A stretch of 64,000 nt of DNA, from positions 124,001 through 188,000 of the forward strand of contig CAZXCU010000006.1 in the NCBI GenBank assembly GCA_964639245.1, read 5' to 3'. Both the position numbers and the translations under genes were made by a program. Source of the DNA: SB15 sp964639245 (GTDB lineage Bacteria; Chloroflexota; Anaerolineae; Aggregatilineales; J027). The notes under the pieces were generated by a model. The model ran no database searches, was not told the origin of the DNA, and was given only the letters and a program-made list of their open reading frames with translations. Positions within the stretch are counted from its first letter, which is position 1. Each line of letters opens with the position of its first letter. This document shows, piece by piece, positions 8,546 to 17,276 of the stretch.

Positions 8546-9826
8546 CTAAAAGACTCCTATGGGTTCCGGCGGAATTGGCGTGGGTGGAACAGGGGTCGGA
8601 ATGATGCTGTTATCAAAGTTCGGGTCGCTTTCCGCGCAGAATCCTAACCCCTGATACGTCAAATTTTCTACCGTATCGTTCGGGGACATGGTAAGCGCTT
8701 CCTGTAAAAGTGGCACTGCTTCATCGCAGCGATTGAGCAGATACCACGCCAAGCCGCGCAAATACCAGCACTCAATTTCGCGTTCATCCAGCGCAAAATT
8801 CCGCGCTTCTTGGATTTCCGCACAGGTCTCAAACGATTCGATTGCCCCTTCGTAATTGCGGCGGGTGTACTGCACCATCCCCAACTGTCGCCAGGCTTCC
8901 GGGAAGGTGTTGTCGAGCAAAAGGGCTTGTTCACAGGCTTCTTGGGCGCGGGCATCATCACGTTGGCGGAAATACGCCTCGCATTTACGGGTATAGGCCT
9001 TGACGTTGCTGGGGTCATTTGCCAGCACTTGGTCATATGCCGCGATTGCCCCATCGTAGTTTTCTTGTGCCAGATAATAGACGGCTAGTTCAAAATAAAG
9101 TGCATCCATACGCGGTGCAATCGCAATCGCATCGTTATAGGCTTGGATGGCTAAATCAAATTCGCCGACAAATGCGAGAGAGAGCGCTAAGGCACGTTTG
9201 GCATCGACACTCATCGGGTCAAGTTGAACGGCTCGATCTGCGCTTTCAATGGCTTGGCGGTAACGCCCCTGTGCGCGTTGTGCCATCGAAAGGTAGGCGT
9301 GTGCTTCTGACCATTGCGGTGCAAGTTCAATCGTGCGAACCCCCGCCGCAATCGCCTCTTCACTGCGCCCATTTTCGGTGAGTGCAAGCGTATACATGGC
9401 CTCGGCACGCGGGTCATCCGGGTATTTAGCCGCTGCTGCTTCTGCTACGGTTAGGGCTTCTTCGCTCAGAAAGGCATAATTGCGCCCGGCGAAACTGCGG
9501 TAAACCAAAGCACGCACAAATTGAAATTGAATATCGAGGTTATCTGGCTCTAGGCGGGCGGCTTCTCGATATAACAGCACGGATTCTTCAAGGTCGCCCG
9601 TGTTAAAGGCAGCTTCGGCTTGGGTCGCAATGGTTACGGCGGAAGTGGTCGGGGTGGCAGTGCCGTAGATAATTTCCATCGTGGCAGACTGGACTTGCTC
9701 AAAATACAATGTCACCAGAATGACCATCGCCATGGTGAGCATCCATACGCCAAAAAACCACCCCGGCCAGCGATTGCGGGCGCGGCGACCAAAATGCAGA
9801 TTAGAACGGTCACGTCGTATTTGCAT
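8546..9826 (-). CDS. Membrane-anchored TPR protein (paralogue of its neighbour)
   Basis: A 426-aa protein with the same plan as the next gene: a basic N-terminal tail (1-25), one transmembrane helix (about 26-43), a TPR array (repeats such as GDLEESVLLYREAARLEPDN, GRYRQAIESADRAVQLDP and ENYDGAIAAYDQVLANDPSN) and a Pro-rich tail. It is probably a duplicate of the downstream gene and is first in a two-gene minus-strand operon. The ATG start is clear. It may be an extracytoplasmic scaffold; no enzymatic motif is visible. Confidence 0.88.
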   Translation of the reverse strand: MQIRRDRSNLHFGRRARNRWPGWFFGVWMLTMAMVILVTLYFEQVQSATMEIIYGTATPTTSAVTIATQAEAAFNTGDLEESVLLYREAARLEPDNLDIQFQFVRALVYRSFAGRNYAFLSEEALTVAEAAAAKYPDDPRAEAMYTLALTENGRSEEAIAAGVRTIELAPQWSEAHAYLSMAQRAQGRYRQAIESADRAVQLDPMSVDAKRALALSLAFVGEFDLAIQAYNDAIAIAPRMDALYFELAVYYLAQENYDGAIAAYDQVLANDPSNVKAYTRKCEAYFRQRDDARAQEACEQALLLDNTFPEAWRQLGMVQYTRRNYEGAIESFETCAEIQEARNFALDEREIECWYLRGLAWYLLNRCDEAVPLLQEALTMSPNDTVENLTYQGLGFCAESDPNFDNSIIPTPVPPTPIPPEPIGVF

Positions 9827-9944
9827 AGAGTCTTCGCTTAAAGGGGTTTTGTAGGGTCAACCCGGTGTTGCAGGGTTAATCACTACCAAACCCTTGCTTC
9901 TCATTAAAAGGTGCGCCAATGATAACACATCGTACTGACAAATT

Positions 9945-10094
9945 TTATGCAAGGATTCCCAGATGAACGAGGGCTAGGGCAATCATCACTAGAATGAGCA
10001 TCGAAAACATCAATGTGGCAAACAGCCAGCGTGAAAGCGGAATTTTATAGTGACTCAGATAGCTCCTGAGTCGGCTTTTGCGGTGAAACAACAT
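9945..10094 (-). CDS. Small single-pass membrane protein (49 aa)
   Basis: An open frame encoding a 49-aa protein with the architecture of a small inner-membrane protein: a strongly basic N-terminus (MLFHRKSRLRSYLSHYK), one hydrophobic helix (about residues 24-46) and a short tail ending GILA. It occupies most of a 347-bp gap and lies 79 bp downstream of the receiver gene on the same strand, so it could be the last gene of the kinase-receiver operon. The ribosome-binding site is weak, so this is a candidate and not a certain gene. The rest of the gap (9827-9944) holds only short GGGTT/AACCC inverted repeats. Confidence 0.45.
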   Translation of the reverse strand: MLFHRKSRLRSYLSHYKIPLSRWLFATLMFSMLILVMIALALVHLGILA

Positions 10095-10173
10095 GCAGTC
10101 TGTCCAGCAATTCCAATACTCTGCTTACCTTACCATTCCGGGTGTAAGACAGGGAAGTACGCTCCCCCCACGT

Positions 10174-10608
10174 TTAGCCACTGGCAGCGTAACGGTGTAA
10201 CTCCGTATTGTTCCCCAGAATAAGCATTTCCTGACCATGTTGAACGGGATGCAATTCCAATTCGTTGATTAAAAATAGAATCTGTTGACCCCCATAGGGT
10301 TTGACCAAATAGCCATCTGCGCCATTGGCACAGGCTTGCGCGAGCATGGTGGGATGGTCAGTGGCGGTGGACATGATGAGGATAATCTCTGATGAGGTTT
10401 GGCGTAAAAGTTTAACGAGGTTTAGTCCATTCATATCGGGCAGTTCAATATCGATCAAGGCAAAATCAAACTGGGTTGTTTGAATCAATTGCTGGGCAAG
10501 AAAGCCTGTTCCTGCCTGATAAATTTCAAAATCGCCTGCTTTTAAAGCGAATAACAATAACAACCGATTACTGTGGTCGTCATCCACAATCAGAATATTT
10601 TTTCCCAT
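10174..10608 (-). CDS. Stand-alone response regulator receiver domain
   Basis: A 144-aa single-domain CheY-like protein. The acidic triad Asp9-Asp10-Asp11, phospho-acceptor Asp53 (ALIDIELPDMNG), Thr81 and Lys103 (LVKPYG) are all present, so it should be phosphorylatable. There is no output domain. It begins 20 nt after the Ser/Thr kinase stop with a strong GAGGGGGG ribosome-binding site, so kinase and receiver are co-transcribed. No histidine kinase is adjacent; the phosphodonor must lie elsewhere or be non-canonical. Confidence 0.9.
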   Translation of the reverse strand: MGKNILIVDDDHSNRLLLLFALKAGDFEIYQAGTGFLAQQLIQTTQFDFALIDIELPDMNGLNLVKLLRQTSSEIILIMSTATDHPTMLAQACANGADGYLVKPYGGQQILFLINELELHPVQHGQEMLILGNNTELHRYAASG

Positions 10609-10628
10609 CGTGTTCCCCCCTCAGGGAT

Positions 10629-12626
10629 TTACGGCAGCCAGATGGCGCTGTAGCCGCCTAGCCGAGTGATTTGTTCGGCGATGAGCCGATTGCGCGGTAG
10701 CAAAAATAGATTACGGGTGTTGTCATTGGAGATGGCGCTAAACAAGATAAAATTACCATCCCAACTGTACGCCGCAGTATCTTCAAAACCTGCCCCATCA
10801 TAGAGTTGGGTTGCTTCTTGACTATCGGTCAACATTTCGACCAATGCAGCCCCCACCACACCCTGTTTGAGATACAAAATTTGTTCACCCTGTTTGCCCC
10901 ATTGTGGCGACCATTCCGGCAGATCATTTTGTGTCAGCAGGGTTCTTTCCCCCGTGCCAATATCAAGGCGGGCAATATCCCATGTGGTGGGGTCAGTGCT
11001 GTCTCCGGTGGCAAACAGCAGGATTTGACCGTTGGGCGATAAACTTAAATGATTGGCGTATCCGTTTTCTTCGTACAACACGGTTTCACTGCCAGTATCA
11101 ATTTCATAACGAATGATACGATAGCGGGTCATGCCATTCAATATCTGGATAAAAATAATCGCTGTACTATCCGATGTCCAGATGGGTGATTTTTCTTCAG
11201 TTAAATTGCTGGTGATGGCTTGGGTGTTTGTGCCATCTAAATGGCTGCTGTAAATCTCAATCTGGGTGGTATTTTCATCGGCTAAATCGCCGTCCGGGTC
11301 ATAGAGATAAACAATCGCTGTTCCATTCGGCGAAAGGGATGGGCTACCTTCTGCCCCGTTCGTTTGGGTGAGTCGCGATTCGTTCCCGGTGGCTAAATCA
11401 AGCGCATACAAATCGGGTTGGTCATTGCGACTGGAGACAAACAAAATCCGCCCCTGACGCAGCGCTGCACCCGAACCTGTATTTGCTTGGGCGGTGGCGG
11501 TGAGACGGAAAACCCCGGTGGCCTCAAAATCTGGTGGTTGTGCAGGTTCAGCTTCATAAAAAAGGCTATATCCTGCCAGCAGCAGAATGCCCAGAATCAA
11601 GGCCAGCGCCGCCGGCAGTCCTAGATACAGCATGGCGGGGGAACGGCGAGGTTTGGGCAGGGCAATCGGGGCGGAGGGCGCATAGGCCACTGCTGAAACA
11701 GGCCGACGCGGAGTGGGTTGCGTGTTGTTTGTTGTGTAAATCACTGGAGGAGGTGTCGTAGGCATGGTGGGCTGCGGGTGACTCGCCGGCGTTGTAGCCT
11801 CAAGCATGAGCAAATCGGCATCATCCAATTGTCCGGCAAGTTCGCTGGCGGTGCTGTAGCGTTTTTGGCGGTCTTTCGCCAGCGCTTTCATGACCACGGC
11901 TTCTACACCCGGCAAGATATCGGGCTTAAATTTTCGCATCGTGGGCGGTTCTTGGGTGACGTGCATCACCGCAATTCCATAGGGCGTTTCCGCATCAAAG
12001 GGGCGTTTGCCCGTCAGCATTTCGTAAATGACCACCCCCAGCGAATAAATGTCGCTGCGTCCGTCTAAATCTTGCCCCTGCGCCTGTTCGGGGGACATAT
12101 ACGCGGGTGTGCCAACCACCCCTGTGGAGGTCAATTTTTCATTGCTGTTGATTAACCGTGCAATCCCAAAATCCGTAATATACGCATCGCCGTTGCGGTC
12201 TAGCAAAATATTACTCGGTTTCAAATCACGATGCAGAACATCCCGTGAATGGGCATAATCCAGCGCCGCCGCTACCTGACGAACAATCTGCTGAATTTTT
12301 TCCAGTGGCATCGCCCCACGTACAATCAACCCATCCACCGATCCACCTTCCATGAGGCGCATGGCGATATAGGGAATCCCATCCCATTCGCCGTAATCGT
12401 GGACTGGCACAATCGCCCGATGTTCCAAGCGTGCCACAATTGAGGCTTCTCGTTTGAAGCGCTCCAAAAAAGCGGGTTCATGAAGAAATTCGCGGGGCAG
12501 CACCTTGAAAGCAACATCGCGGTTCATGGAAATCTGATGCGCCCGATACACGGTTGCCATGCCCCCGCGTGCCAATTCCTCAATAATTTCGTATCCGTTG
12601 ATGACTTGACCAATTAAGCTCGACAT
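10629..12626 (-). CDS. Ser/Thr protein kinase with transmembrane helix and extracellular PD40 beta-propeller
   Basis: A 665-aa PASTA-less bacterial Hanks-type kinase. The kinase domain (about 12-275) has the GGMATVY loop, Lys41 (VAFKVL), HRDLKPSN (132-139), DFG (152-154), and GTPAYMSPEQ. All catalytic residues are present, so it should be active. A Pro-rich juxtamembrane stretch (about 277-330) leads to one transmembrane helix (332-355). The exterior half (about 385-665) is a series of WD40-like PD40 strands (for example SPSLSPNGTAIVYL and LSLSPNGQILLFATG), likely a sensor propeller. It is first in an operon with the lone receiver and divergent from an OmpR-type regulator. The signal and targets are unknown. 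Confidence 0.95.
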   Translation of the reverse strand: MSSLIGQVINGYEIIEELARGGMATVYRAHQISMNRDVAFKVLPREFLHEPAFLERFKREASIVARLEHRAIVPVHDYGEWDGIPYIAMRLMEGGSVDGLIVRGAMPLEKIQQIVRQVAAALDYAHSRDVLHRDLKPSNILLDRNGDAYITDFGIARLINSNEKLTSTGVVGTPAYMSPEQAQGQDLDGRSDIYSLGVVIYEMLTGKRPFDAETPYGIAVMHVTQEPPTMRKFKPDILPGVEAVVMKALAKDRQKRYSTASELAGQLDDADLLMLEATTPASHPQPTMPTTPPPVIYTTNNTQPTPRRPVSAVAYAPSAPIALPKPRRSPAMLYLGLPAALALILGILLLAGYSLFYEAEPAQPPDFEATGVFRLTATAQANTGSGAALRQGRILFVSSRNDQPDLYALDLATGNESRLTQTNGAEGSPSLSPNGTAIVYLYDPDGDLADENTTQIEIYSSHLDGTNTQAITSNLTEEKSPIWTSDSTAIIFIQILNGMTRYRIIRYEIDTGSETVLYEENGYANHLSLSPNGQILLFATGDSTDPTTWDIARLDIGTGERTLLTQNDLPEWSPQWGKQGEQILYLKQGVVGAALVEMLTDSQEATQLYDGAGFEDTAAYSWDGNFILFSAISNDNTRNLFLLPRNRLIAEQITRLGGYSAIWLP

Positions 12627-12737
12627 GTTGCCTATTGTATCTAAAAATGAGTGACAAACGCGAACCTGACATCGAATTCAACGATTTCCCTACGGCAGTG
12701 GTTCGCACAAATTTTCTATCCTAAAATGCGCGTAAGT

Positions 12738-12766
12738 TTGCGCTGTACACACAGTCATGATAAATT
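12738..12766 (+). promoter_or_regulatory. Promoter of the OmpR-type regulator gene
   Basis: TTGCGC (12738-12743), a 17-bp spacer, and TAAATT (12761-12766), preceded by an extended -10 TGA. It lies in the 183-bp divergent gap with the kinase gene, 44 bp before the start codon. The match is moderate. Confidence 0.4.
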
Positions 12767-12809
12767 AACTTTTGCGAAGTTTGAAGTTTCTAACGTAAGG
12801 TAAACGGAC

Positions 12810-13496
12810 ATGGGTGAGAAAATTCTGGTCATTGACGACGAAGAAACTACAGTACAGTTAATCAGCATTTTATTAGAACGACGCGGGTATGAAGTTATCA
12901 AAGCCTACCGTGCCGAAGATGGACTCCGTAAAGCATATCAAACTCACCCGGAATTGGTGTTGTTAGATATTATGATGCCCGATATGGATGGATGGGAAGT
13001 TTGCCGCCGCCTGCGCGAACTTTCGGATGTGCCGATTATCTTTTTAACAGCCCGTAATGAGATTCGGGATGTGGTCAAGGGACTGGAACTCGGCGCAGAT
13101 GACTACATTGTCAAACCCTACGACAATGAAGAATTGGTTGCACGGGTGCGGGCGCATCTCCGACGCGCTCCCAAGCCTTCCATTTCAGAAGAACTCATTT
13201 TCGACGGCGGCAATTTCCGTATCAACTTCTTGAATCGGGAAGTGCGGGTCCGCAACAACCCGGTTCATTTAACACCCAAAGAATTTAACTTGTTAGGCGT
13301 TCTGGTGCGGAATGCGGGGCGCGTGCTGACCCGTACCGAATTGGTCAAAGAGGCATGGGGGCCGGAATATGGGGACGCGATAGACAGTTTGAAACTCTAT
13401 ATTCATTACTTGCGGCAGAAGGTCGAAGTTGACCCACAAGACCCAACCTATATTTTGACTTCTCGCGGGGTGGGCTACCGTTTCGCGGTGCGCTAA
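12810..13496 (+). CDS. OmpR/PhoB-family response regulator (orphan)
   Basis: A 228-aa two-component regulator. The receiver domain (about 4-118) has Asp9/Asp10, phospho-acceptor Asp53, Thr80 and Lys102. The C-terminal winged-helix DNA-binding domain (about 130-226) has the typical LTPKEFNLLGVLVRNAG segment and ends RGVGYRFAVR. TAAGG lies 9 nt before the ATG. No histidine kinase gene accompanies it; its divergent neighbour is a Ser/Thr kinase and the next gene is convergent. It may control the surrounding TPR/propeller genes, which is inferred from position only. Confidence 0.95.
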   Translation: MGEKILVIDDEETTVQLISILLERRGYEVIKAYRAEDGLRKAYQTHPELVLLDIMMPDMDGWEVCRRLRELSDVPIIFLTARNEIRDVVKGLELGADDYIVKPYDNEELVARVRAHLRRAPKPSISEELIFDGGNFRINFLNREVRVRNNPVHLTPKEFNLLGVLVRNAGRVLTRTELVKEAWGPEYGDAIDSLKLYIHYLRQKVEVDPQDPTYILTSRGVGYRFAVR

Positions 13497-13512
13497 AATC
13501 GCTTGCGCTTCA

Positions 13513-13549
13513 ATAAAAATCCCTCCCCAAAGCATGACATGGGGAGGGA
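13513..13549 (-). terminator. Terminator of the minus-strand propeller operon
   Basis: A 10-bp perfect stem (13520-13529 with 13540-13549, CCCTCCCC/GGGGAGGG core). Read on the minus strand it is followed by TTTTTATT. It sits between two convergent genes. On the plus strand there is no T-run, so it mainly serves the minus-strand genes. Confidence 0.85.
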
Positions 13550-13562
13550 GACCTTTGCGAGC

Positions 13563-15131
13563 TTATTCCGACCACTCGTTGGCTATATCAATTGAGTCCG
13601 GGTTGGTGGCGACCCCGTAGATTTCTTGTGTTTCCCGATTGTAGATAAAAACATCCCAATTGCCGTTGATGTTGGATGAAAAAACGATGTATTTGCCATC
13701 CGGCGAAAAACGCGGCTGAATATCCTGTGGGCCGAAGTCAAACAATTGGGTGGGTTCGGCTGAGCCATCGGCCTGCATGATATAAATATCGGAGGCATCC
13801 TCGCTGCCCTGTAGCGCTGCCGAAAAGACAATCTCATTGTTGCCTCCCCAATCCGGCGCAGATTCAATCAGTTGATTGCCGTTTTCCGTGAGGGCAAAAA
13901 TCGCTTTGCTGTTGATGTTGACCACCATCAAATCCGTCACTCCGTTTAGCATTTGCACATAAACCAGTGCTGTTCCGGTGGGGTCAAAAGCAGGCCATAT
14001 ATTGTCTGCTGCATTATCCGTCAGACGGCTTAAATTGGAGGGTGGCAAGGTAGGAGTCATCGTCGGGCCATCCGGCGTGGGGCTGGGTTGAAACCCTTCT
14101 GGTGTGAGGGATGCAGTCGCGGTGAAGGTGGCGCTAGGTGTGGGCGATTGTTCCTGACCGAAAGAGGGAACCGCCGTGGCTGCCGTCACCCCGCCAATTT
14201 CTAACAACCAGATATCGTGTTTGCCCCGACCAAATTCCGGCGCGGCAAAGGCTAAATTATCGCCTGACCATGCAGGATAATTCGGTGTTGCCAGCAAAAT
14301 TGCCGGAGGGTATAAACTGGTGATGTCAATGAGTTCAGGAAAACCAATATTTTGCAGTTGAATCGCCAAGCTGCGCGAGCCAGTTAAATATTGGGCATAG
14401 GCAAAACGATCCCGTCCCGGTGCTAAGACGGGATTCTGCCCGCGCAATCCCTCGTTGGAGACGGGCAGCGAAACCCCATCTGAGAGGCGATAAATGACAA
14501 TCGGTTGGTTGTCATCATCTCCGGTGACTTTGCCGGACTGCATAATAATTCGTCCGGGAATATCCGTGGGCGGGGTCGGATAGGTCTGAGCTTCGGGGGT
14601 GTTGGTTGGCCCGGGTGTGGGTGTCCATGTCGGTGGGTTGGTCGGACGCACAAACGGCGTATCAGACGGGGTGATTAATATTTGGGCTGTGGCAGAAAGG
14701 GCAACATCAGGAGTCGACGTTTGGGTTTGGGTGGAAAATTCTGTCGGTAACAAAGCCGTTTCATCATCCCCCCCGCCTTGCATCAAGATGAAAATAATCC
14801 CGCACAACACCAGCAGGCCAATGACAGCGCCAATAAGCAGACGGGGATTACGCTTCCCTTTATTTTCTTTAGCAATTGCTCGATTTTCTAATTTATCAAG
14901 CAATTGTTGGGCTTTTTGGTTCTGGGGGTTGATGATAAGGACATTCCCCAAGCAAGCACGCCGTTCCTCATCTGTTTCCACAACCCGCGCCAGCCAGAAC
15001 CATGCTTTTTCGCTGTACTGGTCAATTTTCACTGCCATTTCGAGCTTGCCACGCGCCAACGCTTTATCCCCCGCTTTGGCGGCGGCAATCCCCTCTTCGA
15101 CCAGTTGATCCACTTGCGATTGATTGGTCAC
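13563..15131 (-). CDS. TPR-like/transmembrane/PD40 beta-propeller protein
   Basis: A 522-aa protein and the last of three tandem paralogues. It has an N-terminal TPR-like helical module (about 4-83; GIAAAKAGDKALARGKLEMAV, then INPQNQKAQQLLDKL), a transmembrane helix (about 98-117), a long Thr/Pro linker, and PD40 propeller strands (for example IWPAFDPTGTALVYV and PRFSPDGKYIVFSS). I take the GTG at 15129-15131 as the start because AGGGG lies just upstream and this leaves an 11-nt gap to the preceding stop; the open frame reaches back to 15236 inside the previous gene. The module is cytoplasmic and the propeller external. No catalytic motif is seen. Confidence 0.85.
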   Translation of the reverse strand: MTNQSQVDQLVEEGIAAAKAGDKALARGKLEMAVKIDQYSEKAWFWLARVVETDEERRACLGNVLIINPQNQKAQQLLDKLENRAIAKENKGKRNPRLLIGAVIGLLVLCGIIFILMQGGGDDETALLPTEFSTQTQTSTPDVALSATAQILITPSDTPFVRPTNPPTWTPTPGPTNTPEAQTYPTPPTDIPGRIIMQSGKVTGDDDNQPIVIYRLSDGVSLPVSNEGLRGQNPVLAPGRDRFAYAQYLTGSRSLAIQLQNIGFPELIDITSLYPPAILLATPNYPAWSGDNLAFAAPEFGRGKHDIWLLEIGGVTAATAVPSFGQEQSPTPSATFTATASLTPEGFQPSPTPDGPTMTPTLPPSNLSRLTDNAADNIWPAFDPTGTALVYVQMLNGVTDLMVVNINSKAIFALTENGNQLIESAPDWGGNNEIVFSAALQGSEDASDIYIMQADGSAEPTQLFDFGPQDIQPRFSPDGKYIVFSSNINGNWDVFIYNRETQEIYGVATNPDSIDIANEWSE

Positions 15132-15142
15132 ACCCGTTTCCC

Positions 15143-16801
15143 CTATTGACTTAGCAAATTCCAAACCCCATCTTGGCTTGGGCCGCTGCCATCCGTAATG
15201 CGTACCCATTCGCTGCCATCTGGTTTGGCAGCCCATAATTGCAGGACATCTTCGCCTTCGCGGTCACTACTGACTAAAATCCAGAGACCATCCGGTGACC
15301 ACGCCGGGCTAAAATCATCGGCATTTTCATCATCGCGGGATACCAGACGTTCATTCGAGCCATCCGCGTTCATAACATACAAATCGTTGTCCCCGCCACG
15401 ATTAGAAATAAAAGCAATGAATTTTCCGTCTGGCGAGACCGCCGGCGTAAAACTCCCGTTGACATCGCTCGTTAGTTGTTCAACCGTCCCACTTCCTAGT
15501 GGTAAGGCGAAAATTTCTAATTCGCCGGGGGTCGCTTGGTCAGAAGCAATCAAAATCCGTGCGGTATTGGATGGGTCAAAAGAGGGGTCCCGTTCGCTGC
15601 TGCTGTTATTGGGGGTGAGATTGGTGGGTTCGCCCCCATCCGCATTGATTAAATACACATCAAAATCATCCCTCTGATTGGAATGAAAGGCCAAGCGTGT
15701 GCCATCCGGCGACCAGACCGCTCCACCCGTTTCAGATGCGCCCAAGGTGGTTAATTGGCGGGGTGAACCACTTGGCAATGGCATGATGAAAATTTCTTGC
15801 ACATTTTCGGCAAGCTGGGCGGTGAAGGCCAACAGCGTACCATCCGGTGACACCGCTGGATCTAAAAATTCCAGATTCTCATATAAGGTTGGTTCAGATG
15901 CTTCGGCTGTCCCATCCGATGTTTCTGCAGTTGCTTCTTCGGTGGCGGCTATTCCACTCGGTGTTTCGGTTGCGACCACCACCGGTGCATTTTGTGGTAC
16001 GTTCACTTGAACACGCGCCGGGTCTAAATTCACATTCAAGGTTTGAATATTTGAGCCATCTGCGTTGGCAATTTGTAAAGTTCGCAACCCAACCGGATTA
16101 TCTGCCCCGGTAAAAATAATTTGATACCCCCCAAGCGGCAAGGAAGTTGGGCTGGGTGTTGCGCTTGATGGGATCGTTTGGGTAGGCGAAGGTGTCCATG
16201 TTGGGCCCAAATCAACCCCTTCGGCGGCACCGGGCGGCAAGGTGGCAAAGGGAATCGTCGGTGGCAGCGATGTCTCAATCACGATGGGTGGGGCAACAAC
16301 CTGGGTGGCTTGTGGTTCCGACTCTTCATCGCGCAATTGAAACGCAATCAACACCACGGCCAGAATAATCAAAATGGCGGCTACTAAAAACGCTACCATA
16401 TACAAAAGCGAGGGACTGCTAGACCGTGAACGCGCAGGAGGGCGCAATTCTTCAAAGGCGACTTGCGGCTCAGGACGCGGTTTTTCCTCAACAACAGGCG
16501 GTTTGGGTTCAGCAGGGGCTGCCGCCCGTTGTCCCACCGCTTCAGTTTGGGTCAGGGGTTGTAACTTTGCTAAGGCTTGTTTGGCGCGGTCATTGTTGGG
16601 ATTGATGCTCAAGACCCGTTGCAGGGCTTTGCGGCGCTCGGTAGGGTTTTCCAGTACCGTTGCCAGCCACATCCAAGCGAGTTCATTTTGGGGGTCATCG
16701 CGCAAGACTTGTTCAAAAATACGGCGGGCGACTGCCTTATTGCCCCCGCGTGCTGCTTCGATACCCGATTTTAGGAGATTTTGAAGTTCCTCGTTTGCCA
16801 A
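15143..16801 (-). CDS. TPR-like/transmembrane/PD40 (TolB-like) beta-propeller protein
   Basis: A 552-aa paralogue of the downstream gene. The helical module spans about 5-80 (GIEAARGGNKAVARRIFEQVL and INPNNDRAKQALAKLQ), followed by a charged Pro/Glu linker, a transmembrane helix (131-155), and an external region with clear TolB-like PD40 repeats: DPAVSPDGTLLAFTA, GAVWSPDGTRLAFHSN, TPAVSPDGKFIAFISN and SPAWSPDGLWILVSS. The TTG start at 16799-16801 has AAGGAA 8 nt upstream and follows the previous stop by 12 nt. In a single-membrane cell the propeller is probably a surface binding or sensing module and not a Tol-Pal partner. Confidence 0.87.
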   Translation of the reverse strand: MANEELQNLLKSGIEAARGGNKAVARRIFEQVLRDDPQNELAWMWLATVLENPTERRKALQRVLSINPNNDRAKQALAKLQPLTQTEAVGQRAAAPAEPKPPVVEEKPRPEPQVAFEELRPPARSRSSSPSLLYMVAFLVAAILIILAVVLIAFQLRDEESEPQATQVVAPPIVIETSLPPTIPFATLPPGAAEGVDLGPTWTPSPTQTIPSSATPSPTSLPLGGYQIIFTGADNPVGLRTLQIANADGSNIQTLNVNLDPARVQVNVPQNAPVVVATETPSGIAATEEATAETSDGTAEASEPTLYENLEFLDPAVSPDGTLLAFTAQLAENVQEIFIMPLPSGSPRQLTTLGASETGGAVWSPDGTRLAFHSNQRDDFDVYLINADGGEPTNLTPNNSSSERDPSFDPSNTARILIASDQATPGELEIFALPLGSGTVEQLTSDVNGSFTPAVSPDGKFIAFISNRGGDNDLYVMNADGSNERLVSRDDENADDFSPAWSPDGLWILVSSDREGEDVLQLWAAKPDGSEWVRITDGSGPSQDGVWNLLSQ

Positions 16802-16813
16802 GAGTATGTTTCC

Positions 16814-17176
16814 TTAGTTGACTGCGAGTGCAACCACACAAATAAGCGCTGCGCCTACTAAAATCGCTAGGACAAAAATTGCGCCGAGTGCTAAGGTGCG
16901 TTGTTCTTTTAAATTACGCCGTTTAGACATTTTCCGCAGCATGGTACGGGCTGCTTTGTTGGATGGATTAATCTTGAGGGCTGTTTCCAAATATTGTTGG
17001 CGTTGGATGGGGTCGTCGGCAACGGAGGCCATCCAGACCCATGCCCGGTCATTTTTTTTGTCTTCGTCCAAAACCTGCTTAAACATCACACGGGCAGCTT
17101 GACGATTGCCCTGTTTCGCAGCCGTAATCCCCATTTGGAGCAAATTTTCAAGATTCGGGTTGTCTGCATTGGACAC
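16814..17176 (-). CDS. TPR-like protein with C-terminal transmembrane helix
   Basis: A 120-aa protein with the same N-terminal helical module as its two downstream neighbours (GITAAKQGNRQAARVMFKQVL and INPSNKAARTMLRKM), then a transmembrane helix (about 95-118), and nothing further. It looks like a propeller-less member of the tandem family and is first in the three-gene operon. I prefer the GTG at 17174-17176 because AGGAG is 8 nt from it; the in-frame TTG at 17182 is too close to that site. The shared module may let the three proteins bind a common partner, which is an inference. Confidence 0.82.
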   Translation of the reverse strand: MSNADNPNLENLLQMGITAAKQGNRQAARVMFKQVLDEDKKNDRAWVWMASVADDPIQRQQYLETALKINPSNKAARTMLRKMSKRRNLKEQRTLALGAIFVLAILVGAALICVVALAVN

Positions 17177-17276
17177 GCGCAACTCTCCTTACATTAGCAG
17201 CGTCTTCATTATCGCCTTACGATTGGATGTTGGCAAGCGAATGGATTAAACTTAGGGACGGTGAAAGAGAGTTTTG

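Noticed and set aside
15132..15236. N-terminal extension of the propeller gene
   Set aside because: It translates the antisense-independent overlap with the end of the preceding gene and lacks a ribosome-binding site; the GTG at 15131 has one.
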